A stretch of DNA of 64,000 nt from Apiotrichum sp. Y4204 (Eukaryota; Basidiomycota; Tremellomycetes; Trichosporonales; Trichosporonaceae). Of the stretch, positions 46,511 to 60,063 are shown in pieces. The position numbers and the translations under genes are program-made. Each line of letters opens with the position of its first letter. The stretch's first letter is position 1. Below the pieces are notes generated by a model, which worked only from the letters and a program-made list of their open reading frames with translations, was not told where the DNA came from and did not search any database. The stretch spans positions 62,001 through 126,000 of the forward strand of contig JAMYHL010000030.1 in assembly GCA_025531455.1 (NCBI GenBank), given 5' to 3'.

Positions 46511-46614
46511 TTGACCACAAGGTGAACTCTATTGGCCCGAGGGCTATGCATACTATGAAAAACCATGATGTAACACGACGATACACGCGCCTAGTCCTAC
46601 TGACTAGAAGCGAC
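46511..46614. other. Short convergent gap between PRP40 and PRP43
   Basis: 104 bases between the stop codons of two convergent genes; their 3' UTRs must overlap or nearly so. Confidence 0.7.
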
Positions 46615-49053
<2,439 letters not shown>

Positions 49054-49546
49054 GGCGGATGCGGAGCTTTTGGGGGGCCGCGGGGCGGACAAGGGACGAT
49101 GGAGAGGGATAGAAAGGAGGATAAACAAGAATTGATTAGTCGTCGTCGTGGATCACATCAACAGAGCGCCGCGCTGCGGCTGAAAAAACATTTCTGTCGG
49201 CACCGAGGCATGATCTTGAAGATCTATGAATCCTTACGTAATCCAGAGTGCAGTGCGGCTTTAGATAGCGGCCCCCCAGGCCTTGTGCATACAATCAAGG
49301 CGGGGACTTCAGCTTGCTGCGCTTGCCCCGCTGAGACACACGCATAACCCAGTGCGGTTTGTGAAATTGTGGAAGAGCTGTGTCAATCGGTTGGGGACGT
49401 GGGGACAGAGTCAGAGAGACAGAGCTTCGGTTGACATTGCCACAAGCATTGAAATGTGCATTGTGGTGGGTGGGCACATTGGCACCAGCGCACTAGCAGA
49501 GCCGCGCATCCTGTACACCCACTACATTTTTTCTGTTGTGCTTATT
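49054..49546. other. Intergenic: PRP43 promoter side
   Basis: 493 bases between the PRP43 start and the tRNA-Gly. Nothing further recognised. Confidence 0.5.
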
Positions 49547-49626
49547 ACGGCGATAGTGTAGTGGTTTAACATCCTCGCTTCCCAATACGTCAGCGAGAGG
49601 CCCGGGTTCGAACCCCGGTCGTCGTA
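49547..49626 (+). tRNA. tRNA-Gly (CCC), with very short intron
   Basis: Acceptor strands ACGGCGA and TCGTCGT pair with one G-T wobble. The D arm is TAGTGTAGTGGTTTAACAT, the anticodon stem CTCGC/GCGAG, and the T arm CCGGGTTCGAACCCCGG is perfect. The anticodon loop as written has 14 bases. If ATACGTC, starting one base after anticodon CCC, is an intron, the loop becomes a normal seven (TTCCCAA). A T-rich terminator follows (49627-49634). Confidence 0.88.
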
Positions 49627-50164
49627 TTTCTTTTCTGGCGCTGATCGGAGGGTATGGAGGGCACTGTGCCGTATTGAGGCGGCTTGCGGCAATTGTGGGT
49701 CAGGAACAACCGTTCTGCCGCGACATGCCGCTGATATCGAGCTACAGAGGAAATGACATCAGGGAAGATTACGGCTTCGCCTTGAGATCTCGAGCTTGGA
49801 GGAAGCTGGTGACCATTCGGGGTGGCGCCCGGCGGTCGTGCGTGCGCATGATGTCTAGCCCATATGGGCCCGTCCGCGCGTTTGTCCGTGCCCGTCGGTG
49901 TCCTGACATGGGGCTGAGGCGTCCACCCGTGGTGCCTGAACCCGAACGGCGCATTTAGAACCATCCGCTCGAACACATGATCCTCGTCTGCCCGTCGAGG
50001 CACAACTTAGGTTGAGCCAAACCTACGGACGGGGCCTGAAAGGTCGGGCAAACAGCTCTTTTGGGCGGCGGGAACGATCTGCATCTCCTTTGCTATCCAA
50101 ATATGGAACTGTGCCTGCCCTTGCAACGGGTGGCACCAATCCCACACTCCAAAACACTAGCTCA
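49627..50164. other. Intergenic region
   Basis: 538 bases between the tRNA-Gly and the P450 stop codon. Starts with TTTCTTTT, a likely Pol III terminator. No gene seen. Confidence 0.5.
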
Positions 50165-52111
50165 CTAGGCAGTAGAAAGCGGCTTGACGACGAGTGGCAA
50201 CGACATCTTGGTGTCCCCGACGACGCGCGGGCGGATGACGACACTGGGTGTTAGCTTTGGATGGTGGGGGCGCTTACGAGGCGACGCTCTCGATCTCGAG
50301 GCCTCCGGGCGGAAGCTTGAACTGGAAGCGACGGAGGAGCACAAACAACGCAATCTTGACCTCGAGAAGCGCGAGGCGCATGCCTATACAGATGCGTGGG
50401 CCGCCGAGGAACGTGAGCATGTTGGAGTAGGTGCCGGGTACGCGCATTTTTGCGGGACCGTTGCCTGTCGTGTCGGTCACCTCGTCGCTCTTCCCGGCGA
50501 CCGCGGCCCAGCGCTCGGGCTTGAACTCGGCCGCATCTGGTCCCCACTGCTCTTCCATGAGATTGAATGCGTTCGCGGCTAGTGTTAATGGGGAAGATGC
50601 GGGGGTACGTACATATCCAGACATCAATGTCCTTCTTGATCGGGAGCGCATCGATCACTTTGCCGTCGCGGCCCATCACCGGCACCTCGAGGGGCAGCAC
50701 CTGGTCCTCGGTTGAGGTGCGGAATGTACCGAGGACGGGGCAGTGGACGCGCAAAGACTCGCGCACAACGCAGTCGAGGTAGGGCAACGCGAGGAGCTGA
50801 TCTCTGGGCGTCAGATGGGGAGGCTGCCAGACTCACGCATCTGGTTCCTCAGTGTCCACGGCCAACAGCTCTGAGCGCAGACGCTCTTGAATCTCTGGCT
50901 GTAGGCAGAGTGCGTACAGCGTCCATGTCAGAGTGGTAGCTGCTGTTTCGTTCCCTGCAAACATCTGAGTGTGAGCAGGGCTAGGGGCTCATTTCTTGAG
51001 CTCACAAAAGTGGTAACCTGCGCAAGCACTTCATCGTCTGTGAGCCTGTGCTCAGGCTTGAGGTCGTGCGCCATATTGGCACGGACTGGTGTCAGCACTG
51101 CAGACGCGTCCACCCACTGAGGAGGGAGAGGAGGTCTGTGCCGATATCCGTGCCCTTGCCGATATCCCCGAGCGCTGCTGCCTCCTTCTTTTTCTCGGCA
51201 ATGAGTTTCTAGAAGTGTCAGCGCGACGCCACCAGAAGATACCCACCCGTCCAAGCGGCTCAGCCACGGCTTTACCATGCAAGCATGCGCTCCACGACTT
51301 GCTCGGCAGCGGCTGCCGTCAGCTCCACTTCCTGTGTCGCACCCACCAGAGGCTCGAGGGCGGGTACGAAGCCCTGGAGCATAAACACCGGATCGGCCTC
51401 GAGGCCACTGACGACGCGGGCGAACGCGGCGGCGAGCTCGTTGCCCTCCTGTCCGTTCTTGAGTGCCTCAAAATCGTAGCTGAACCCCACGAGGCCGATA
51501 ACATCGAGCGTCATCTCCTGGAGCACCAGGAGCACGTCGACGGTGGATTCCCGCTCGCATAGCCGGTCAATCTTGTCCGCCAACTCGTGGGCCTTGGTGT
51601 ACATTGTCGGCACCATGCCGTGCAGTGCGGACGGCGTGAATGCGCGCCCGAGCACCCGTCTCTGTCGGGTATGTCCCTCGCCCTCGGCAACAAGCAGCCC
51701 CTCGCCGAGCATGGCGAGCAGCGTGCGCCGCGAGTGGTTCGAGCGCTTAAATTTGTCCTTGTTGCGGTAGATGTACGCAATCAGCCCCGGGTCGACGGTA
51801 TGGATGAGCTGCTGGCCAAGAACGAGCCGCGAGCGAAAGGTGAGCCCGTATTTCCTAAACTGCTGCAGGTGCCATTTCCCCGGAATACCGACAAACGACG
51901 CCATGAGCTTGCCGAGAATCAGCTCGAGCACGCTGCCGTCGCTCTCTGGTCCGGGGAGATTTGTGATTCCCGCGCGATATGCCGCAAAAGTGTAGTTGTA
52001 GAGATACCATCCAGCGGCGAGGGCGAGGAGGGCCGGGAGGGCGTAGAGCCCCGCGAAGGGGAGCGCGAGCACCGCACCGGCGACGACGACGGCGGCGGCG
52101 GTGGGAGTCAT
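50165..52111 (-). CDS. Cytochrome P450 monooxygenase
   Basis: About 565 residues. Exons: 52111-51296, a putative 12-base exon 51258-51247, 51208-51118, 51085-51006, 50964-50837, 50803-50613, 50578-50278, 50243-50165. An N-terminal hydrophobic anchor (residues about 5-40) places it on the ER membrane. Landmarks: FAGNETAATTLTW (I-helix oxygen-binding A/G-G-x-E-T), VVRESLR (ExxR), FKPERW, and the heme loop FLGGPRICIG with its Cys ligand. One intron is only 32 nt (51086-51117). The join around 51246-51300 is uncertain: direct reading hits a stop after VERMLAW, whereas skipping to LGRKLIAEKKKEAA restores the expected helix. Substrate unknown; no reductase or pathway partner lies beside it. Confidence 0.87.
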
Positions 52112-52841
52112 TCTGCGGCGGAATGAATAACGGCAGGAAAATCGCGAGCGAGACGAGACGGCAAAAAGAGACGGCAATGAGCAATGCTTTAGCTGCGGGT
52201 TACATGGCTCGTGGAAATGGTGCTGTTTGGGCTTTCGCTTGCACTTGCGGTTGCGCCGAATTACAGTTTGTTTGGATGCTTGTCCCGATCGTCATGATTA
52301 CTTTCTCGGACGACTGGGCACACAACTCCGCAGAGTGACGACACTTTCGCAACCAAACAATAACAATACAGTGCGGCTCGACATGGCTTAGCGCGGCGTG
52401 GGCACATCCGCGCCGGTCATACCGCGATTATCGGACCCAGCAACCAGGAGACATTGGGTCGTCGTAGCACTCCATTCCGTAAACGACTACTGGCTTGATC
52501 CACATCCGATCTCTCATGGAGGGGGTCTCGTGGCTGCCGCCATTGTGAGATCTGTGGATCTGTGGCACTCAGGCGTGGGTTCGGTCTCGGTTTAGCCATT
52601 GACGTTGGCGTACGTTGGCGCGTGCATGCCACAAGATGGCACAATGGTACCGTACATGGTGCTGATGATCGTGTGCATGTCGGTAAAATACAGTTCCTGG
52701 CGCTGGATCGTACCAACATGCGATGCGCACAGTTGTGGTGGTAACAGTACATGTCTACATCTACAATGCCCTGTGTCTCCTCTCTATGTGATATGATTTC
52801 TGCTGACACCTTCCTTCCTGGCTTCTCGCCTAGATTTGGAT
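52112..52841. other. Intergenic region, P450 promoter side
   Basis: 730 bases between the P450 start and the carrier stop. No gene supported. Confidence 0.5.
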
Positions 52842-54662
52842 TTACTTGTTCAGATGACGCATGACGCCCTCCCACACTGCGAGCGCCGCCGCGTTTGTGG
52901 GGAACGCACGCAGCGCGACGGGTACAAAGCCCTGTTTGTCAGTTTCGAGGACATGGAAAATATGAGATGGGAGACGTGCGTCGATCTCAGCGTGCGACGG
53001 TGGAACGACATGGGCGAGTCGCAAGCCGCAAGCCGCAAGCCGCAAGAGCTCGTCCACGCTCGCACCCGTCACTCACCTTGTAGAAATTCTTGACTCGTGC
53101 AAGCGAGTTCCACCCGATACTCCGGCGCGCATCATACGTCTCCCTCCATACCTGGCGGTACGCGTCCGGCACAGACTTGTACTTTGGCTTTGTCGGCGAG
53201 TCCACCATGATGCGGTTCTTGACATTATCAAGTGCTGGAAGTCAGAAAAAGGATTCCGATAATAACGCCACGAGCTCAGTTACCGCACACTCACGCAGCG
53301 CAGTGATCCAGTACATGTTGGACGCCATGCCGCCCGCGAAAAAGTTGACCGCGCCAGGCGACATCTCCCACGACGTGCCCTTCCAGCTGCTGAACAAACG
53401 GTTGAAGATCTCGAATCCTGAGTGTCAGTAATCGCGTATCAGAACATACACATCGGCAACTAGCGCTATCACCAGCGCCTCCCGACAGGCACTCGTCGTC
53501 TGTCTCGGCAGCCGATTGAGTCTCCAATGGTCGTCACGCATGCCCGTCCAGACCCAGATGCCCTCGAGGGTGACACAAGGCGTACCTCGCCGCAACAGGA
53601 TACAATCAATCTCACCCTCTGGGACCCTCGCTTCCACCAGTCTCACTAGCTTACTCACCACCAAACATGGCCGCAAAGCACGAGCGGTAGATAAAGCTCG
53701 CAGGCAGCCCGCGCCACATGCCCGTGATCCCCTGCGCCGCGTACGTCTGGCGCACGACATCGATCGGGCCAGAGTACTGCTTCGGCACGTGCTCGGGCTG
53801 CACGAGCTGCAGCTGCAGCTTGCACTTGATCGTCTCGGTCGGGTGTGCGACCGCCGCACTGATGTCAGGATGGGCTTGGGATTGCGTGCCGTGTTATTCT
53901 GCACCCCACACTCACTTGCTCCAGCCTGCGAACAGGCCTGCGATAGAGTGGCCCGTCAGCGTGAGCCTCGTCTCGCCCTTCGTCGACCCCGGTACCGGCT
54001 CCGAGAAACCGTGACCTTTGAGGAACGCGCGGTAATTGTGCAAGCTGTTGTCAGCGGAGTGTCCATGTCCTTGTGCTTCTCCCTGCCTCAACCCTTGTCA
54101 ATTTCTCCATTCCGAGTCCCCACAGCTCTGCTGCGCGCCTTCCAACCCACACGTCCCTGCACTCACCTGCCCATCAGGATCGAATCCGTGATACCCCACG
54201 ACACGGCCGGCACCGACGCGCCCTTGTACAGCGCGCGGGGGCCCTCCTTCGTGACTGTCCGCGTGAGGCAGTTCCACGCGCCGTTGAACGTCCCCGGCGG
54301 CGCGCATTGCACTGGGAGTCAGAGGGTGGAGGATGAGAAAGGTGGGACAGACGCACATCGTGTCTAATGTTAGTTTGCGGCGTATGCGACTGCTATGGTT
54401 CAACTCACTTTAATGGTGTCGAACGGATGTCCTACAATCAACTATACCGTCAGTCCCCTTTCGGCAGCTCGTGCGCACCTTTGTCCATCTACAGTCAGCA
54501 AACGCACAAACAACCGCATAACCGCTCGCACAACCACCGCACTCACCCAGACAGCAACCCGGCCGCAAAGCCCACAAACGGCGCATGCTGCTTCGGCGCA
54601 GGCGCAATGCTCTCGCCTTCCGGGTCGAGCACGACCTCGGGCTTGATGTCCCGATTCCCCAT
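52842..54662 (-). CDS. Mitochondrial carrier (SLC25 family)
   Basis: 336 residues, ten exons: 54662-54547, 54488-54479 (10 nt), 54441-54409 (33 nt), 54363-54357 (7 nt), 54311-54167, 54044-53916, 53858-53659, 53417-53295, 53234-53077, 52931-52842. All three repeats show the carrier signature P-x-[DE]-x-x-[KR]-x-[KR]: HPFDTIKTRLQ, HPTETIKCKLQ and LPLDNVKNRI. Each is followed by the second-helix pattern (YKGASVPAVSWG, WRGLPASFIYRS, YKGFVPVALRAF). It sits in the inner mitochondrial membrane. The GWTKLIVGHPFD start resembles the carnitine/ornithine-type branch, but the substrate cannot be fixed. The 7-nt exon encodes the Thr-Arg of the first signature, so the micro-exon model is well supported. 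A 7-base tandem repeat lies in the last intron. Confidence 0.92.
53018..53046. repeat. Tandem GCCGCAA repeat in a carrier-gene intron
   Basis: Four copies of a 7-base unit (first with one change) inside the last, unusually long (145 nt) intron of the mitochondrial carrier gene. Confidence 0.65.
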
Positions 54663-55234
54663 TGCGTCGAGGGGAGTGTCTGAGTGATGTGCGATGAGTC
54701 TTTGACGGTGAAACGCCCTGCCTAAACGCTCTTGTCAATGCCGTATACCGCGATACCGTCCTCTACCGAGCCGTGCGCCGAGATGCGAGAATGATAAGAG
54801 AAAGAACAAGAGGAGGCCAAAGCGCGGAAAAGACGACAGTCACCCGGGGTTGAAGAGTTGCATGTCCATCGAGTGGAGGACCTCCACCCGCCCGCCCGGC
54901 TCGCCCGGCAATGGCGGATCGAGCGGATCAATCGCCCGGGTGTGCTGAGTCCGACTCCGTCGCCGAGCCGGGCGAGTTGAGGGGTTGGCTAGTCGCCCGT
55001 GATGCACTCCCGTATGATGCGGTTCTCCCTAGGACACAACAGTGGACATTGTGGATATCAATGCTTGCTGAGATGTGTACAGCCAAAGGTGGTGAGATAT
55101 CGCAGCCCTCTCGGATAAATCTCGGAATCGAGATTAAGATCGATGGGCCTCCCAACGCCAGCGCCAGAGATATCAACGCACCCAACACAAGCTCATAACA
55201 ACTCGTAAATACATAGAACATGAATGCAACAGAA
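54663..55234. other. Intergenic region, carrier promoter side
   Basis: 572 bases. No gene or distinct regulatory element recognised. Confidence 0.5.
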
Positions 55235-57264
55235 TCACTGCTTCGTGAGCCCAAGCAGGCTCTCAATCTTCCCAAGTCCAACCTATTCGTCAGCATTATC
55301 CCACTTTTCCAGCTCACATCAAGGTTGTCGCGCGAGACGCTGAACGTGATGCGGTACCATCCGGGCGTGGCGTTGTGGTACGCCGTCCCGGGGGCGACGT
55401 ACACGCCGCCGTCGAGGAGTTTCTGGAAGACGCGCTTCTCCTCCGCGGCGTCGCGGAAGCCCAGGCGGCCGCCGAGATCGACCCAGACAAAGTTGCCGCT
55501 GTGTGTCAGTGTGAGCTGGGGATAGCGGCTGGCTGAGGAAAGAAGGCAATAGCCAACACAAGACTGGTGCCAGGAATTACACCCTCACAGTCATCACACT
55601 TTCCATACTCACGCATTCGAATGGGCGACATGCACGCCCCGGTCCTCGAACCACTTGCGCGTGTACCCCGCCGCCTCGGTGAGTCGCTCGTGGTTGAGGC
55701 TCATGAAGCGGTGGAGCGTCTCCTTGTCGTTGAGGAGGGACGACCAGATGACGTCGGCGGGAGACGAGAGCTTCATGAGCATGCTCGTGTTGGCCATCGC
55801 GCGCAGGAGGAGGGGGTTCGCCTGCGAGATCAGGCTGCCGATACGGAGGCCGTTGGCGCAGAAGCTGCGGTCAGTCTGTGGTTGATATTCGCCACGCACT
55901 CCTTGCTCATCCCGTAAACGACGTGCACGCGCGCACGATCAAACGGGATACCCAGCTCGCGCTCGACGTCGAGCGAGAGCATGCTCGTAAACGGCACCGC
56001 GTGGGGGAACGCTGTCTGTCAGCTTCTCCTTGTCACAGTAGCTGAACACACAAGGGTTGTCGTACACGCTCATGGCGTAGATCTCGTCGCTGACGAGGTG
56101 GAGATCGCGTTCCTCGCAGAAGCGCGCGTACGCGAGCAGCGTTTCGCGGGGATACGTCCGTCCAAGCGGGTTGTGCGGATTGCACACGATCTGGGTGTGA
56201 GTCAAACAGCTGTTTCCTAAAAGAGAGCGGTACTCACGACTGCACGCGTGCGGATGCCCTGGGCCGCGAGCTCGTCGAGCTTGGCATCGAACGCCTTGAG
56301 CGTGTCGGGCGTGAATGCGCCGTCGCCGTCGGGGAGGACGACGGGCACGAGGCGCACACGCGCACGGCCGATGAGGTCACGGTCAAAGCCGGTGTAGCTG
56401 GCGTCAGGCCCGAACAGCGACATTACGCACTATGGTCCCGCAAGGAGGACGGCCTCGCCCTCGTCCATGAGGGTGTAGAAGAGCTGGTCGAGCACTGTCG
56501 TCAGAACGCCCTCGGCTGCTGCACTTACCGGCCGAGCAGCCCACGCCGGTGATCAGCTGCTCTGGCTGGACCTTCTCAGCGGGCTTGAAGTGGCTGTGGG
56601 TTAGCATCAGCTACCTCCCAGAACACACCTGTTGAGGAAACCAGCCAGGGCAGCGTTGATGCGCCGCGAGCCCCACAGCGAGTCGCCATAGCTCAGGTCC
56701 GACGCGAGAAAGTTGGCCGCAAACGCCTTGGTAAAGTACTCGATGCACTCTGCCTCGAGGAGGAAGTTCTCGGCGACGCCACTGGGGGTCAGTTCGGGTT
56801 GGATAGCGGCAGCTCACAGAGACACGATGCCGCACGGGTTGCTCTTGCAGTTGTACTCTGAAATTAGTTCAGTTCCCATGCTCTCAAGCTTCCAGGCTGC
56901 CAAGCCTCCACTCCAAGCTTCACTCACGGTCCTTGAAGAGACAGCTAAAGCGCTCAATGAGGGGGCCCGCGTCCGGGCCGCCAGTCGCGCGGTCGCTGAG
57001 CTTGGGGCCGAGGTAGATGCGGCGCTGCTCCTCGCGGGTTCCGAGGGCCGAGGTGGGCGTCGGTGTCGGTGCCGGCGGGAACCGCGACCTGGCCCCTGGG
57101 GATGTCGGGGAGGTGGGCCCCGGAGAAGGGAGGTTGTTCAGACTCAGGTGGTCGAGACACGAGATTAGCGTGTTGCAGCCCACGATCTCGGGGCCGGGGA
57201 GGAGCGATAGTCCGCCCGGCGCCTGGAGCGAGAGCGAGAGCTGCTTCTGGTGCGTCTGGGTCAT
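55235..57264 (-). CDS. PLP-dependent aminotransferase, ACC-synthase-like
   Basis: 516 residues, 11 exons: 57264-56928, 56857-56818, 56781-56629, 56593-56529, 56494-56431, 56397-56238, 56190-56052, 56011-55900, 55864-55613, 55498-55318, 55282-55235. Class I/II fold: NPCGIVSLGVAEN, SYGDSLWGSRRINAALAGF, ITGVGCSAVLDQLFY, GPYYTGFDRDL, VIVCNPHNPLGRTY (Asn-Pro-x-Asn-Pro), LHLVSDEIYAMSVYDNPSF (cofactor Asp and Tyr), VYGMSKDFCANGLRIG (Schiff-base Lys), and a final YRITFSVSRDNLD (substrate Arg). The SKDF segment and flanks are those of the 1-aminocyclopropane-1-carboxylate synthase-like branch, which in fungi is often a plain aminotransferase. A Pro/Thr-rich extension of about 90 residues precedes the domain. 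An in-frame ATG at 57336 would add 24 residues. Introns are 33-74 nt. Confidence 0.9.
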
Positions 57265-58170
57265 GGTCGATGGTCGATGCAAGGATGGCGATGGCGTGAT
57301 GGACAACAGGTTTGCAATAACGGGCTCCACGTACATGTACCCCCCTTTGAGCTTTCAGCGAGTATGTGACTGCGTGTGTCTGTCACCAGCTGTGCAATTG
57401 TGTCAAGCTCCAGCGCGCCGGCGCTCCAGCTCCGTGAATGCTCCGTGACAATGGCTTTGATCCGAGGAAAAAAAGAGGCAGACGGTGACACGCGGACGGC
57501 AGTACACGGCAGTACGGCAGTGTGACAGGGTGACAGATTCCGAAACAACACTGCGGGCACTGCGCACAGCTGTACAGCTGGGGGTGGTGGCAAACAGCAA
57601 CGTTTGTTATTGCTGAGCTATATCCATCCCCTCCCCTCTCTTTCACTCGTTACGGGGTCTTCGTTCCGCGTTCCGCTCCAAAGGGTCCTCGTTTTGCTGG
57701 TATTCGGAACAATCTTTGGGACCCCGCATTCCGCTCGTACCGTGTACCTCGTGATGTCATCTTGAAACGGGCCTATACTGTATATTGTACGGGCAGCGCT
57801 TAGCGAGACGCAGCTTTCGATCTCAACGGATCGTTGGTGCCGCGCTTGAAACCCCTTTATAAGTCATGCCAGGACCTCGACTTGAATCCTATTCCGAATG
57901 GCTCCTGTGGTCGTGGGGCCGTGTCTCCTGTCTGCATTGGAAACTCGCGGACTCCTGGACGACGCGGTAGTCACCTCGGGCACCTGGGGCTCTACCCCAT
58001 TATCTCGGATCAACCTCAGATTGGGAATCCCTCCTCTCCCTCTTGTCCAGCAGGCGTTTCTTCGAGGACCAAGCACCAAGCATCCAGCATAACGGCGCGC
58101 CGATGTTATTCTCGTCTATACATTCGGACTCGACATATGACCCACCACGAATAACTACTGTACAGCTACA
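57265..58170. other. Intergenic region
   Basis: 906 bases between two minus-strand genes. Holds the aminotransferase promoter. No gene recognised. Confidence 0.5.
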
Positions 58171-59289
58171 TTACGGCCGCACCTCGAGGACAAACTGGCC
58201 CCCAACGCGTGCGGCATACTCGTCATTGGAAAGCACCTCGACGCGGCGCATTAACCTCAGCGCGCGGCGCTCATCGCACGCAACGCCAAACTTGTCAGAC
58301 GCCAGTTCACGCTCCACCGCATCGAGGAAATGCGCCTCGAGCTCCTCGCCCACGGTGCCGTTTAGCGGGTGGGAGATGAAGACGCCGAGGAGGCGCGGGT
58401 GCGGCACGTCGTGGAGTGCGACGAGCGACACGTGGGCGCGGGTACAGAGCAGAATACGCGCGACTTGCTCAGCCAGCGCGGTGAACATACATGGGCGGAA
58501 CCGCTGCGGTTCCCCTGCTTTCGGGACCTCGCGGTGGAAGAGGTTGGGGTCGGTGATCCACTGTGCGCCACTGCCGTTCGAGCCGAAGAGGAAGACCACC
58601 TCCGCAGTGGACGGATACCAGCAGTTGTGCGCTTCGTACCACCGCAGCCGCGCAGGCACTGGACGGTAGTGGCGGATGGTAAAGACAACCTTTGTGATAC
58701 GCCGCTGGACAGGCGGGGGGAACGTGGGGAGGAGGCATGTCCGCTCCATCCAGAAGTGCACGACGGTAAGTCCGGAAAATGGGGGAATACGACGATAGGA
58801 TGGAAGCGGGAGATATCTCTCAGAGACGGCGGGCACGAGGCGGATCATACTCGCACTCTGCGCGGACAGGAGAATCGCGGACGTGAGCGCTGGCGGGGAC
58901 GGGGTGGCAATGTCCACTATGCGGGTGGTGGCGAACACCCAGACTGGGACGGGAGGTTGGAGACTGACCCGGAGACGGATGGCGCGGCGGCTGACGAGGC
59001 GGTGGGCAGGGAGAGCGGAGGGGAAGAGGAGGGGAATCCGGCCGTCTGGGGCCTCGACCTCGTCAGAGAGCCAGAGGTGGGACGCGAGCACTGTATCCGC
59101 GACCTCTTGCAGCCGTCGACAGGTGGCACGAAAGGCGAGGAGTGTGTCCCGCGAGCTGTGGGCGACGATCAGGTCGAGAATTTCGGGGAAGAGCGCCGCG
59201 TCCAGTGGCCGCGGGTGCGGCGAGCACGCGACCGAGGGGCACTGTCGGCGGAAGAGGCGCGTCAGTGTGTTGTTGCGCCGAAGTGCCAT
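58171..59289 (-). CDS. F-box-like orphan protein
   Basis: Single exon, 372 residues. Residues about 28-75 (LDAALFPEILDLIVAHSSRD, LLAFRATCRRLQEVADTVLA) have the shape of an F-box: Leu-Pro/Phe-Pro-Glu-Ile, then the x-x-C-R-R-L pattern. The rest has no family I can name. It contains strand-like hydrophobic stretches (VWVFATTRIVDIA, LTVVHFWMERTCLL, ITKVVFTIRHYRP) and ends VLSNDEYAARVGGQFVLEV. This layout is common among lineage-expanded fungal F-box-like proteins that may act as SCF ubiquitin-ligase adaptors; function here is inference. A TATA box 50 bases upstream supports the start. Confidence 0.75.
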   Translation of the reverse strand: MALRRNNTLTRLFRRQCPSVACSPHPRPLDAALFPEILDLIVAHSSRDTLLAFRATCRRLQEVADTVLASHLWLSDEVEAPDGRIPLLFPSALPAHRLVSRRAIRLRVSLQPPVPVWVFATTRIVDIATPSPPALTSAILLSAQSASMIRLVPAVSERYLPLPSYRRIPPFSGLTVVHFWMERTCLLPTFPPPVQRRITKVVFTIRHYRPVPARLRWYEAHNCWYPSTAEVVFLFGSNGSGAQWITDPNLFHREVPKAGEPQRFRPCMFTALAEQVARILLCTRAHVSLVALHDVPHPRLLGVFISHPLNGTVGEELEAHFLDAVERELASDKFGVACDERRALRLMRRVEVLSNDEYAARVGGQFVLEVRP

Positions 59290-59335
59290 TGGAGTGGGAG
59301 TGTAGTGTTGATCCTCAGCTCGCGGTTGGTGTCCC

Positions 59336-59342
59336 GTTTATA
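59336..59342 (-). promoter_or_regulatory. TATA box of the F-box-like gene at 58.2-59.3 kb
   Basis: TATAAAC on the minus strand, about 50 bases before the ATG at 59289. Confidence 0.6.
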
Positions 59343-60063
59343 CGTTCTGCAGGCGAGACTGTCCCCCACCATCCTCACGTTTGTTATGGCGCGAGTGTAC
59401 CGGCGTGAGTAGGTCAACAAAGGACTGAGTGAGCGAGTAGGTGTTTCGGGATCCCCACGCATGTGTGACCACCAACACGTCCTGGATTCTGTCGTGTTCC
59501 ACAGGCATGTGCACTGCCGCCGGTGCCATCGGGGTAGAAGTGAGAATGGGAACCAGAGCTTGGAGTGTGAGCCTGCGAGGAGAGGCCGGAGGGGGTGCCT
59601 CCTAGTGGCCTCGTGGCTGGCGGTGCGTCCGCCTCGCGGCGCCAAGACGGCCTCGCGCGCCTCGCGACCTTGGTGCTCGTACACGGGCATGCGTGCCTGT
59701 TCAGCTGGCGGTGAGGGATGCGCTCATCCTGCTGACTCCTGTATCTGGGCTTCGAGGCTTGGTCTCTTGGTGTCTGTCCTATTCCAGTAAGAGGTGAGAA
59801 GCCAGCGGCCAGATAAGGGCTCAAGTGGGAATTGTAACTGGCGTCAATCGGACCACGGCGGCAGAACGATGGCTGCGGCCGTTGGATGACTATGGTCTGG
59901 GATATCACGATCACGGCCCGCTTTTATGGGTAATATATGCACCGGACTGCAAACTGCTTCAGAAGAGATAAAAGTACATCGGAGAAATCTATAAATGCGG
60001 TGGTGTTTTATAGGTACAATGAACCAGACAGAAACGTATAACTGGGGTCGCTACTCGATCATT
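59343..60063. other. Intergenic region
   Basis: 721 bases between two minus-strand genes. Nothing recognised. Confidence 0.5.

Noticed and set aside
53018..53046. GCCGCAA repeats considered as a CRISPR-like or regulatory array
   Set aside because: Direct tandem units without spacers, inside a carrier-gene intron; simple sequence slippage is enough.
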